A stretch of 12,570 nucleotides of DNA from an uncultured Rickettsiales bacterium (GTDB lineage Bacteria > Pseudomonadota > Alphaproteobacteria > Rickettsiales > UBA1997), in contig CAPZCD010000034.1 in the NCBI GenBank assembly GCA_948744995.1, positions 1 to 12,570 of the forward strand, written 5' to 3'. Positions 1-6,823 of this stretch are shown piece after piece; within the stretch, counting starts at the first letter, position 1, and every line of letters starts with the position of its first letter. Below the pieces are notes generated by a model, which was given only the letters and a program-made list of their open reading frames with translations, was not told where the DNA came from and searched no databases. The position numbers were made by a program, and so were the translations under genes.

Positions 1-3
1 CAA

Positions 4-50
4 GGGCTTTTAAAGAATTTAAGAAAATTTAAAAAGCGAGGTTGGGGTTA
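4..50. repeat. Left arm of a 47-bp inverted repeat shared by both window ends
   Basis: Bases 4-50 are the exact reverse complement of 12524-12570, with identity ending at base 51. Read inward, the arm begins GGGCTTTTAAAG and ends GAGGTTGGGGTTA. In the frame starting at base 3 it encodes RAFKEFKKI and then a stop at 30-32, leaving about 18 bp to the edge of the identity. That resembles the 3' end of a transposase gene followed by a short terminal repeat. The sequence shows the repeat directly; an insertion-sequence origin is inference, and I cannot name the family. Confidence 0.9.
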
Positions 51-100
51 TAATAAAAAGATAAAGAAAATAATAACAACAATAACATAATAAAGATAAA

Positions 101-135
101 TATAATAGCTATAGATGGAAACTATAGCTATTATA
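101..135. repeat. Perfect 14-bp inverted repeat with 7-nt loop
   Basis: Bases 101-114 (TATAATAGCTATAG) are exactly complementary in inverted order to 122-135, around the loop ATGGAAA. Pairing fails just outside the arms. The stem is AT-rich and no T-run follows on either strand, so it is not a convincing terminator. It could be an operator or a mobile-element remnant, since it lies just before the transposase fragment. The function is unknown. Confidence 0.6.
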
Positions 136-150
136 ATAAAGTAATAATAA

Positions 151-368
151 ATAAAGGTTATAATATATAGATATTGTAATAGACATATAATAGATAAATC
201 TGAAACTTGTTTGGTAGAGAATTATAACGCAAGTTTAAGATCTAGACTAGCTATGTTTAATAGAAGAACTAAATCCTCTATTCAAAAGATTTTAATTCTA
301 TGAATAATGCTGTATTTATGTGGATACATAGAGAGTTTTTGATGAATAATATTTTCTTAATCATATAA
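151..368 (+). pseudogene. IS1-family transposase remnant (C-terminal part, frameshifted)
   Basis: The frame from 151 is open to a TGA at 301-303 and encodes ENYNASLRSRLAMFNRRTK (217-273). This resembles the C-terminal catalytic part of IS1-type transposases, where an E-x-x-N segment is followed by LR..LARFNRRTK. The frame then shifts, and 300-368 continues with MNNAVFMWIHREFL and ends at TAA. There is no upstream start or N-terminal DNA-binding part. I read this as the decayed 3' end of an IS1-like element. The family call rests on motif recognition by eye, with no alignment. No IS1-type terminal repeats are visible around it. Confidence 0.6.
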
Positions 369-609
369 TTGTAATAAAGTATTATTTGAATAAATAACTA
401 TAATGCAAACGTATAAAAATATTGGTGTTGATAACTAATAGTTTATTATAACTTAATAATAACTATATTAGTTCAATAATGATTTGTATATATTACAAAC
501 TTTTCTTTCTATATTATCTTATCCGGATACTCTGTACTATTTTTGTATAATTTATAATTAAGGGTTATCATATCAAAATATTCTTGGAATAAAAATATTA
601 AAGAGTATA

Positions 610-697
610 TAAGAATTAGTTTGATGTATTTTATATAAGAGTGGATTAGTATATTATGTAAGAGTAGCTTTGTATAATAATCTTATATAAGAGTGGC
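610..697 (+). repeat. Degenerate short direct repeat, four units
   Basis: Four related 10-mers start at 610 (TAAGAATTAG), 636 (TAAGAGTGGA), 659 (TAAGAGTAGC) and 688 (TAAGAGTGGC), spaced 26, 23 and 29 bp apart. Two of them share the longer core TTATATAAGAGTGG. The intervening sequence is AT-rich and poorly conserved. No open frame runs through the array. The role is unknown; it may be a decayed tandem repeat or a set of protein-binding sites. Confidence 0.45.
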
Positions 698-830
698 TTA
701 AAATAGAGGGTTTTATGATGGGATGGGATGGGTAGTGCCGATAATTTTTAAGGCTATTGACTAAATAAAAATATTATATATGATAACTACGTATACATAA
801 ATACATATTTCCTTTATTTATTATTAGACG

Positions 831-858
831 TCGACTCCAGTGGGAGTCGATGGTTTTT
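831..858 (+). terminator. Rho-independent terminator-like hairpin
   Basis: An 8-bp perfect stem (TCGACTCC at 831-838 with GGAGTCGA at 843-850, loop AGTG) is followed by TGGTTTTTTG. Its GC-rich stem stands out in this AT-rich surrounding, and the T-run makes it a plus-strand terminator. There is no intact plus-strand gene upstream for it to serve, so it may mark the end of a lost gene. It sits immediately in front of the YdeI-family start and overlaps a possible in-frame ATG at 850. Confidence 0.6.
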
Positions 859-867
859 TGTTTACTT

Positions 868-1479
868 ATGATACAAGACATTATTTATCCAAAAGACAGA
901 AATGATTTCAGAAATTGGTTATTCAATAACCATAACAAATGCAAAGGTATTTGGTTAGTATTTTTTAAAAAATCTTCACCAAAATTTAATCTATCCTATT
1001 CAGATGCTCGAGACGAAGCTCTATGTTTTGGCTGGATAGACAGCACAGTCAAAAAAGTTGATGACGACAGTAGAAAACAATATTTTTCTCCAAGAAAAGC
1101 CAATAGTATATGGTCAAAGTTTAATCGAAACAAAGTTCAAGAATTAATTGAACGTGGTCTAATGACAGAATATGGATTAAAAGTTATTGAAGAAGCAAAA
1201 AGAAAAGGCAATTATTTTTCTTATAGTGAAGTTGAAGAACTAATAATTCCCAAGGAGTTACAGCTAATTTTTAATAAAAAACCAGCCCTAAAAAATAAAT
1301 TTGAAAATTTAAGTTATATCCAAAAGAAACATATATTACATATGTTATTCATTTTAAAAACAGAAGAAGCACGAAAAAGGAAGGTTAATTATATAGTAAA
1401 TTATCTAGATAAACTAACAAATCCCAATAAACATATTCCCAATAATAATAAAATTAATTACAACTATAACCCAAAATAA
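868..1479 (+). CDS. YdeI/OmpD-associated (OmdA) family protein
   Basis: This 203-residue soluble protein has the family's landmarks in order: FGWIDS (about 54-59), SPRKANSIWSKFN (about 74-86), a GLxMTEYGLKVIEEAKRKG segment, IPKELQLIF, and a basic C-terminal block (SYIQKKHILHMLFILKTEEARKRK). Family members are described as YdeI/OmpD-associated or bacteriocin-protection proteins; the biochemical role is not established. I place the start at ATG 868 because the upstream in-frame ATG at 850 lies inside the terminator-like hairpin and would add only MVFCLL. No good Shine-Dalgarno precedes either start. The Asn/Lys-rich tail after about residue 183 is probably lineage-specific. The 3' end overlaps the convergent amidase gene by 16 bp. 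Family assignment is fairly sure and function is not. Confidence 0.8.
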   Translation: MIQDIIYPKDRNDFRNWLFNNHNKCKGIWLVFFKKSSPKFNLSYSDARDEALCFGWIDSTVKKVDDDSRKQYFSPRKANSIWSKFNRNKVQELIERGLMTEYGLKVIEEAKRKGNYFSYSEVEELIIPKELQLIFNKKPALKNKFENLSYIQKKHILHMLFILKTEEARKRKVNYIVNYLDKLTNPNKHIPNNNKINYNYNPK

Positions 1480-2858
1480 CTATTCACAGATTTAGCAACC
1501 GATTCCGCCACCTTAAACCTATAGTTACTAGATCTTAAAAGTTCTTCATCATACCTATTAGACAAAAAACCCAATTCTATTAGCACCGAAGGATAATCAG
1601 GCATGGATAGTACAGTAAATTTAGCATGCTTATGAGGTTTATAAAGCATATCTACATCAGATTTATTAAAATTATCTATCAATAATCTGGTAAATTTTTC
1701 AGAATTAGCCACTTTATTTTTCATATTTATATCATTTAGCACACTATCCATACTGTAATAGCTATGTCTGCCGCCTAAACTATTATTCAAAAACGTATAT
1801 ATAGATAAGCCTCTGGCGTTTCTGCTAGGGTTAGAATCCGAGTGTATTGATATAAACAAATCTGCATTCTTTCTAATCGAAAAAATGACCCTATTTTTTA
1901 GGGAGATAAACCTATCATCTTCCCTAGTCATATATACCTTCAAATTCTTATTTTTTTGCAATTTTTTTCTAATTTCATTAGCAAAATCCAGATTTATATT
2001 CTTTTCTTTTACCTTTCTATATTTTCCAATAGCACCCGGATCATTTCCACCATGACCAGCATCTATAACCACAACATAGGTATTTTTTACTACTTTTTTA
2101 GTGGTTTTTTTCTGATTTTCTGCAGTTTTTTTAGTTTCCTTTGCTATTTGATCTATAAATTTATTTAAATCTACCCCATCATTATTCTGTTTTTCCAAAT
2201 TTTCTGCAACTTTTTCATCTATAATATTATGTAGAGCTATCAATTCTTCTAAATTATCGGCCTTGACATTATCCATTATAAGTTCATCAAGTGTTACATC
2301 ACTTACCTCTTTTATCAAATCATCCATAGTTTTTTCGCTACTGGTTGTATTACCTCCAATCTTAGTAGATAAAAAATTCTCAATATTTTCAAATTCCTGC
2401 TCCCTCTTATAAATATCAACAACCAACTGATAATTTTTACTATTTTTATTAGGCTCTATATATAAATATCTCTTTAGACTGTTTGTTTTTGAATTTATTT
2501 CATATTCTATAGAGTTATTGTGTATTTCATATTTCAATCCAAGACAATCATCCTGTGGTTTTGTAGTATTCTGTAGTCTAACATATATCTTTTCACCCAG
2601 TTGATAAACAAAATATGATGGTTTTTTCTCAAGTTCAAAAATTATTCGGTAATAGTCATTTCTATCCTGTTTTTTACAATTTAAAATTGTTGCTGAATAT
2701 GATTTATTGTAGTTGCATAAAAATAATATCCCAAAAAATAAACATAAAGAAAACTTGTAACAGTAGCTACTGTTACAAGTTCTACAACTTACAACCGCCA
2801 CTTGTTTCAGTTTGCCATAACTACATACAAATAACAAAATAAATATTATTGGCAACAT
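1464..2858 (-). CDS. N-acetylmuramoyl-L-alanine amidase (AmiC-type, AMIN plus Amidase_3)
   Basis: This is a periplasmic zinc amidase of 464 residues that cleaves the bond between MurNAc and the stem peptide, typically for daughter-cell separation. The N-terminus is hydrophobic (MLPIIFILLF, then LCLFFGILFLC, with possible cleavage after SYSA). An AMIN-like beta domain spans about 57-150, an acidic then Lys-rich linker about 155-258, and the catalytic domain about 260-464. Zinc ligands are visible as His in IDAGHGG (about 269), Glu in VKEKN (about 285) and His in SIHSD (about 339). The catalytic Glu is in LIELGFLSN (about 428). ATG 2858 overlaps the plsC stop (TGATG), so translation is probably coupled; a TTG at 2861 is also in frame. 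An odd Cys-rich stretch at residues 25-36, encoded by a perfect palindrome, separates two hydrophobic segments of the export signal. Confidence 0.9.
   Translation of the reverse strand: MLPIIFILLFVCSYGKLKQVAVVSCRTCNSSYCYKFSLCLFFGILFLCNYNKSYSATILNCKKQDRNDYYRIIFELEKKPSYFVYQLGEKIYVRLQNTTKPQDDCLGLKYEIHNNSIEYEINSKTNSLKRYLYIEPNKNSKNYQLVVDIYKREQEFENIENFLSTKIGGNTTSSEKTMDDLIKEVSDVTLDELIMDNVKADNLEELIALHNIIDEKVAENLEKQNNDGVDLNKFIDQIAKETKKTAENQKKTTKKVVKNTYVVVIDAGHGGNDPGAIGKYRKVKEKNINLDFANEIRKKLQKNKNLKVYMTREDDRFISLKNRVIFSIRKNADLFISIHSDSNPSRNARGLSIYTFLNNSLGGRHSYYSMDSVLNDINMKNKVANSEKFTRLLIDNFNKSDVDMLYKPHKHAKFTVLSMPDYPSVLIELGFLSNRYDEELLRSSNYRFKVAESVAKSVNSYFGL
2752..2781. repeat. Perfect 30-bp palindrome inside the amidase 5' coding region
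   Basis: The palindrome is centred between 2766 and 2767, and every base from 2752 to 2781 pairs with its partner (left half AACTTGTAACAGTAG). It is translated in frame as roughly TCNSSYCYKF within the signal-peptide region of the amidase. Such length is not expected by chance in a coding region. In-frame palindromic elements are known from Rickettsia and Wolbachia genomes; whether this belongs to such a family cannot be told from one copy. Confidence 0.85.
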
Positions 2859-3595
2859 CAAATCGTTTTTTGATTTTTTTCAATCGTATCTTCTATGGTT
2901 CTCATCAAAGTATTTTTATCCAAATCTTTATAATCAGAATAGCTAATTATTGGCATAAATTTGACGGTTATAACACCAGGTTTTTTTATAAATCTTCCTT
3001 TGGGCCAAATATTCCCAGAATTCAAAGATATAGGTAATATGTCAAGTTTATTAACACTTGCTATAGCTAACAGCCCTGGTTTATAGGGATATTCAGTTGC
3101 ACTACTATCTACCGGAACTCTAGTACCTTGCGGAAATATAAGAAAAGTCTTTCTTCCACTCTCAAAATAACTTTTTGATTTCTTTAGTAAATTCTTCATT
3201 GAAGCTAAACCGTCATTTCTATCAACTGTCATATTTCCGACTCTATCCAATGCAGGGCCAAATATTGGCAACATCATTATCTCTTTTTTTGAGACGCAAA
3301 CCGGATAATCCGGTAAAAATGCATAGAGAAAGTAGCATTCCCAACTTGATTGATGTTTAGAAACCGCTAAAAAATTCCCTTTAGTTATATTTTCTGTTCC
3401 CAGTAGTTTATAGTCAACACCACAAATAGCCTTTAGCATAGTTATATTACGCATAGCCCATGCTTTTGACCTTCTTAAAAATCTTTCTCTATTATGAAAT
3501 AAATTTAAATCGACTAATGTAAAACCAAGCAATATAGCATTTATAATAAAACAAATATCATACAAAACCGATCTTAAAAAATATATAATTATCAT
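2858..3595 (-). CDS. plsC: 1-acyl-sn-glycerol-3-phosphate acyltransferase
   Basis: PlsC acylates lysophosphatidic acid to phosphatidic acid at the inner membrane, the branch point of phospholipid synthesis. The 245-residue protein begins with a hydrophobic helix (about 2-30). It carries the acyltransferase blocks: HQSSWE (81-86, the HX4D/E catalytic motif with Glu in place of Asp), VDRND (124-128), FPQGTR (154-159, a variant of FPEGTR) and LDILPISLNSG (184-194). Length is normal for the family. ATG 3595 overlaps the tsaD stop by 4 bp (ATGA) and the stop overlaps the amidase start, so the three genes form one translationally coupled unit. Confidence is high; acyl-donor preference cannot be read from the sequence. 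Confidence 0.93.
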   Translation of the reverse strand: MIIIYFLRSVLYDICFIINAILLGFTLVDLNLFHNRERFLRRSKAWAMRNITMLKAICGVDYKLLGTENITKGNFLAVSKHQSSWECYFLYAFLPDYPVCVSKKEIMMLPIFGPALDRVGNMTVDRNDGLASMKNLLKKSKSYFESGRKTFLIFPQGTRVPVDSSATEYPYKPGLLAIASVNKLDILPISLNSGNIWPKGRFIKKPGVITVKFMPIISYSDYKDLDKNTLMRTIEDTIEKNQKTI

Positions 3596-4632
3596 CGCTT
3601 CTTTAATTCCTCAAGTTCCCACCTAGCTCTAGGCGGTATTGTAAGCGGATCTAATAGACCCAGATTATACCTCTCCAGAGCAGCATTAGCAATCATTATA
3701 CCATTATCTGAACATAATTCAAGTGGTGGGGTTATGAGGTTACAGTTGTGGCTATCACATATGTTAGTCATGTGCTTTTTAATATATTGATTAGCACTAA
3801 CACCACCGGATATAACAAAAGTTTTTATATTACCATATTCAGCCATAATATTTATTAGCCTATTTTCCAGAATATCTACAACTGTTTTTTGAAAAGAAGC
3901 ACATATATCTTTCCTGTCAGTATCTGTTAGGTTGGTGATTTTGCCAACATCAAGTCTAACAGCAGTTTTTAAACCGGAAAATGAAAAATTAAACCTATTC
4001 TCAAAGAAATCATCTTTATTTTTATGATCTATCAGTGGTTTTGTGAATTTAAATCTATTTTCATCACCATCTTTAGCCAATTTTTCTATTTTGGGTCCAC
4101 CCGGATATTCTAAACCTATAACTTGCGCTACTTTATCAAAAGTTTCTCCTAGAGAATCGTCAATAGTTTCACCAATTTTATTATAGTTACCAACACCATT
4201 AACTATAAGTATTTGACAATGCCCTCCTGAAAGTAGAAATAAAATAAACGGAAATTCTATATGATTCGTTAACCTACAGGTGAGCGCATGTGCTTCAAGG
4301 TGATTTATAGCTATAAATGGTTTTTTCAAAACCGATGCGAGAGTTTTGGCGAACATTGTACCCACCACAACCCCCCCTATAAGACCGGGACCAACGGTAG
4401 CAGATATAATATCTAGTTCATCCGCATTAATATTGGCTCTTTCTAAGGTTTTTAAAAAAACCTTGTCAATTACATCCAAATGATTTCTGGAAGCGACTTC
4501 TGGAACAACTCCACCAAATTCTTTATGGATATCAATTTGAGAAACAACTATGTGTGAGAGCACTTCCTTTTTTTCGTTTATGATAGCTATCGCTGTTTCG
4601 TCACAACTTGTTTCTATGCCTAGAATATTCAT
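3592..4632 (-). CDS. tsaD: tRNA N6-adenosine threonylcarbamoyltransferase
   Basis: TsaD transfers the threonylcarbamoyl group from TC-AMP to A37 of ANN-decoding tRNAs (t6A), acting with TsaB and TsaE in the cytoplasm. The 346-residue sequence is complete and typical. It has GIETSCDETA (5-14), GGVVPEVASRNH (40-51), the metal-binding NHLEAH (His111 and His115), LLSGGHCQ (133-140), DDSLGETFDKVA (158-169), FSFSGLKTAV (216-225), ISGGVSANQ (274-282) and SDNG with the metal-ligand Asp309. It is the first gene of the minus-strand cluster with plsC and the amidase. A TATAAT-like -10 element lies 25 bp upstream of the ATG. No function other than tRNA modification needs to be considered. Confidence 0.97.
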   Translation of the reverse strand: MNILGIETSCDETAIAIINEKKEVLSHIVVSQIDIHKEFGGVVPEVASRNHLDVIDKVFLKTLERANINADELDIISATVGPGLIGGVVVGTMFAKTLASVLKKPFIAINHLEAHALTCRLTNHIEFPFILFLLSGGHCQILIVNGVGNYNKIGETIDDSLGETFDKVAQVIGLEYPGGPKIEKLAKDGDENRFKFTKPLIDHKNKDDFFENRFNFSFSGLKTAVRLDVGKITNLTDTDRKDICASFQKTVVDILENRLINIMAEYGNIKTFVISGGVSANQYIKKHMTNICDSHNCNLITPPLELCSDNGIMIANAALERYNLGLLDPLTIPPRARWELEELKKR

Positions 4633-4634
4633 AA

Positions 4635-4766
4635 CTATTGTTTTGGTGTGAAGAATATTATAACAAGTATTAGGGTGTAAAACAGTATGTCTTTGTAGCT
4701 ATTCAGGTAGGAATATTTGTATAAAATAAAAAATGATATTGCAGATATTATTGTTATGTAAAGCAT
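4635..4766 (-). CDS. Possible small hydrophobic membrane protein (low confidence)
   Basis: A 43-residue ORF (MLYITIISAIS...FFTPKQ) ends two bases before the tsaD ATG, an operon-like spacing. The same frame stays open upstream to 4871, giving 78 codons without a start codon. The extended translation alternates three hydrophobic stretches (around YYLFIIYIFTYSI, MLYITIISAISFFILY and ILFYTLILVIIFFT) with short loops carrying Lys, as a small polytopic membrane protein would. An ATG at 4875-4873 lies in a neighbouring frame and stops after 10 codons, so a single-base indel would join it to this ORF. It may be a real short gene, a recently frameshifted gene, or an artefact of T-rich sequence. The rest of the 4638-4974 gap shows nothing else I can support. 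Confidence 0.3.
   Translation of the reverse strand: MLYITIISAISFFILYKYSYLNSYKDILFYTLILVIIFFTPKQ
4657..4662 (-). promoter_or_regulatory. Possible -10 element for the tsaD-plsC-amidase operon
   Basis: On the minus strand a perfect TATAAT lies 25 bp before the tsaD ATG. A matching -35 at 16-18 bp is poor (CTGTTT is the best I see), so this is a weak call. In an AT-rich genome a lone TATAAT is not strong evidence. Confidence 0.35.
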
Positions 4767-4974
4767 CGTCTTAATAATTTTTTGTAATTTTAGGTGATTT
4801 ATTGAATAAGTAAAGATGTAAATGATAAATAAATAGTAAGTTTTATAATTTAGTAGTGTCAGTTCCTGTAATCATTTTATTGATACATATACTGATAAAT
4901 TTTTCTTATAACAACACAGAGAGGTATTACCTTTACAATCTAATTTTATAACTATTTTGTTTTTTGCTTACAGA

Positions 4975-6082
4975 TTAACTATCCAAACTCTTTCTCCATT
5001 TTACACAACTTCTCATAAAATCACTCAAATACTCCCCCTCCATCATCTTTTCAAAATTATTAACCTCATAACCACTCCTAAGATCCTTTATTAGCTGATA
5101 CGGATGCATAAAGTAACTTCTTATTTGGTACCCCCAACCATTATTTGTTTTTTTACTATTTAATTTATCATTTTCCTCTATCCTTTTTTCTCTTTCCAAT
5201 TCATAAAGCCGAGATTTTAACATTCTCATAGCTTCTTCTTTATTTTGATGTTGTGAACGTTGGGTTTGACATTGAACTACTATTTTGGTTGGCAAATGAG
5301 TTATTCTTACAGCAGAATCAGTTTTATTTACATGTTGTCCACCCGCACCCGACGACCTATAGGTATCTATCCTTAAATCATTTTCATTTATATCTATTTT
5401 TATTCTATCATCCACAAGCGGATAAACCCACACACTGGAAAAACTTGTTTGTCTTTTACCATTTGCATTGTAGGGCGACATCCTAACCAATCGATGTACT
5501 CCACTTTCATTTTTTAACCAACCAAAAGCATTTTCTCCATTAACTTGTATAACAGCGTTTGTTATACCAGCTTCTTCCCCATTTTGTATATTCAGCAAAC
5601 TAGTTTTGTAGTTACTATCGCTACACCATTTGATATACATTTGTAGTAACATATTTGAAAAATCACAAGCATCAGTTCCACCAACACCAGTATTTATCTC
5701 CAAAAAACAACTATTTTTATCTTCTTCTTCATCAAACATTGATTCTATTTCAAAATTATCTACTAATTTTAGCAGTGATTTTAGATTATCATTTAATTCT
5801 TTTCCCAGTTCAACATCATCCGGACACATATCTATTAGTTCTTTGTAGGAGCTATTGCTACTTTTGTAGCTATTATATTTTTCAAGCAGATTATCTATAT
5901 ATCTCTTTCTTTTTAAAAGATTTTCAGCTTCATTTTTATCATTCCAAAGGTTTTCGTTGTTTGTTTTATTATTGAGATCAACCAATTCACATTCTAGCCT
6001 ATCAATATCAAAGATACCCCCATATATTTGCTAATAAGGTATCTATTTGCTTCACTAATTCTTTGTTTTCTTCCAGATACAT
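4975..6082 (-). CDS. prfB: Peptide chain release factor 2, with +1 programmed frameshift
   Basis: RF2 reads UAA and UGA stop codons and triggers peptide release on the ribosome. The first 24 codons (ATG 6082, MYLEENKELV...WGYL) end in CTT followed by in-frame TGA at 6010-6008. After a +1 slip the frame continues as DIDRLECELVDLNNK to the stop at 4975, giving 368 residues, close to E. coli RF2. Visible parts are an N-terminal helical region, GVGGTDACDF (about 132-141), the stop-recognition tripeptide region SPYN (about 202-205; E. coli has SPF) and the catalytic GGQ in GAGGQHVNKTDS (about 247-249). Calling the ORF only from TTG 5985 would lose the N-terminus. It is divergent from the BamE-like gene. 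No clear Shine-Dalgarno precedes ATG 6082. Confidence 0.95.
6008..6022 (-). promoter_or_regulatory. RF2 autoregulatory +1 frameshift site
   Basis: Minus-strand TGGGGGTATCTTTGA contains a Shine-Dalgarno-like G-run, the slippery CTT codon and the in-frame TGA, nearly identical to the E. coli prfB site. In the known mechanism scarce RF2 leaves the UGA unread, the ribosome slips from CUU to UUU, and full-length RF2 is made. This also shows that UGA is still a stop in this organism. Confidence 0.95.
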
Positions 6083-6111
6083 AACTAAATATTATAAACT
6101 ATGTAAATCAT

Positions 6112-6139
6112 ATAATATAAAAATTGTTTTGAAAGTCAA
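6112..6139 (-). promoter_or_regulatory. Predicted sigma70 promoter for prfB
   Basis: Minus-strand TTGACT (6139-6134) and TATTAT (6117-6112) are separated by 16 bp, predicting a transcript start near 6104 and a leader of about 20 nt before ATG 6082. A second TATAAT at 6096-6091 lacks a usable -35 and would leave almost no leader. Confidence 0.5.
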
Positions 6140-6151
6140 AAATAAAAGTAG

Positions 6152-6179
6152 TTGCTATTTGATAAAAAAATAATATAAT
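6152..6179 (+). promoter_or_regulatory. Predicted sigma70 promoter for the BamE-like gene
   Basis: TTGCTA (6152-6157) and a perfect TATAAT (6174-6179) are separated by 16 bp, predicting a start near 6187, about 25 nt before ATG 6212. It is back to back with the prfB promoter. Confidence 0.5.
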
Positions 6180-6211
6180 ACTACAAGTCTGTCCTAATTT
6201 AGAAAAAATTT

Positions 6212-6634
6212 ATGAGTAGAATGAAAGGTTATTGTTTATTAGCGTTATTTTTTTTGACGTTTTCCTGCATGACAGTAAAAGAGAATGGATCTATGTTTAT
6301 AGATGATAAGGAGAAGATAGATAATTTTGATACCTATAATTTTTCTAAAGAAGATTTGATTAGAAATTTCGGTGAGCCAACCTTTGAGTTAGAAGATGGA
6401 ACATGGTTGTACTATAATTATAAAACAAAAAATTTAAATTTTTTGAGAGAAAAGATAAATGAAGAACATATATTATTTGTTCGATTTGATAAAAATGATA
6501 AAATTACAAGCTATGCCTATAAACATAGGGATAATCTTAAAAGTATTTTGGATATAAAGATTGATGATAAAAATGAAAATGATAATACTATGATGGATAT
6601 GCTAAAGGGAATTGAGTTTAGACCTTTAAATTAA
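6212..6634 (+). CDS. bamE: BamE/SmpA/OmlA-like outer membrane lipoprotein
   Basis: BamE is a small lipoprotein of the BAM complex that inserts beta-barrel proteins into the outer membrane. The 140-residue product has a hydrophobic N-terminus ending in LTFSC, with Cys19 the probable lipidated residue. This is a loose lipobox, with Thr rather than Leu at -3. The mature part shows the SmpA/OmlA pattern: FSKEDLIRNFGEPTFELEDGTWLYYNYKTK (a short helix with FGEP, then a WLYYNY strand), then HILFVRFDKNDKITSY. ATG 6221 (MKGYCLL) is an equally plausible start giving 137 residues; neither has a good Shine-Dalgarno. The acidic tail is lineage-specific. Family confidence is good; membership in a working BAM complex is inferred from the family. 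Confidence 0.75.
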   Translation: MSRMKGYCLLALFFLTFSCMTVKENGSMFIDDKEKIDNFDTYNFSKEDLIRNFGEPTFELEDGTWLYYNYKTKNLNFLREKINEEHILFVRFDKNDKITSYAYKHRDNLKSILDIKIDDKNENDNTMMDMLKGIEFRPLN

Positions 6635-6823
6635 TATCTGTTCGTTAACTTTTTTAGATTGAATTTATTTGTCTTTAGCGCATAAATCTATTACAACTGC
6701 CAAATAAAGTATAAATTTTATTCATACTCGGTAAATTTCTTAAAGTTATTTTTTCTTACTAAAAAATAAAACCTTTTTAAATTTTCAAAATCTCTTGAAC
6801 TTACATTTTTTTACCATATTCTT

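Noticed and set aside
610..697. CRISPR array
   Set aside because: The repeats are short and degenerate with uneven spacing, and no cas gene is present.
5820..5880. Possible relative of the amidase palindrome in prfB (SSNSSYK versus CNSSYCYK)
   Set aside because: The DNA shares only short GTAGC-like words. The prfB N-terminal region aligns with normal RF2 length, so no inserted element is indicated.
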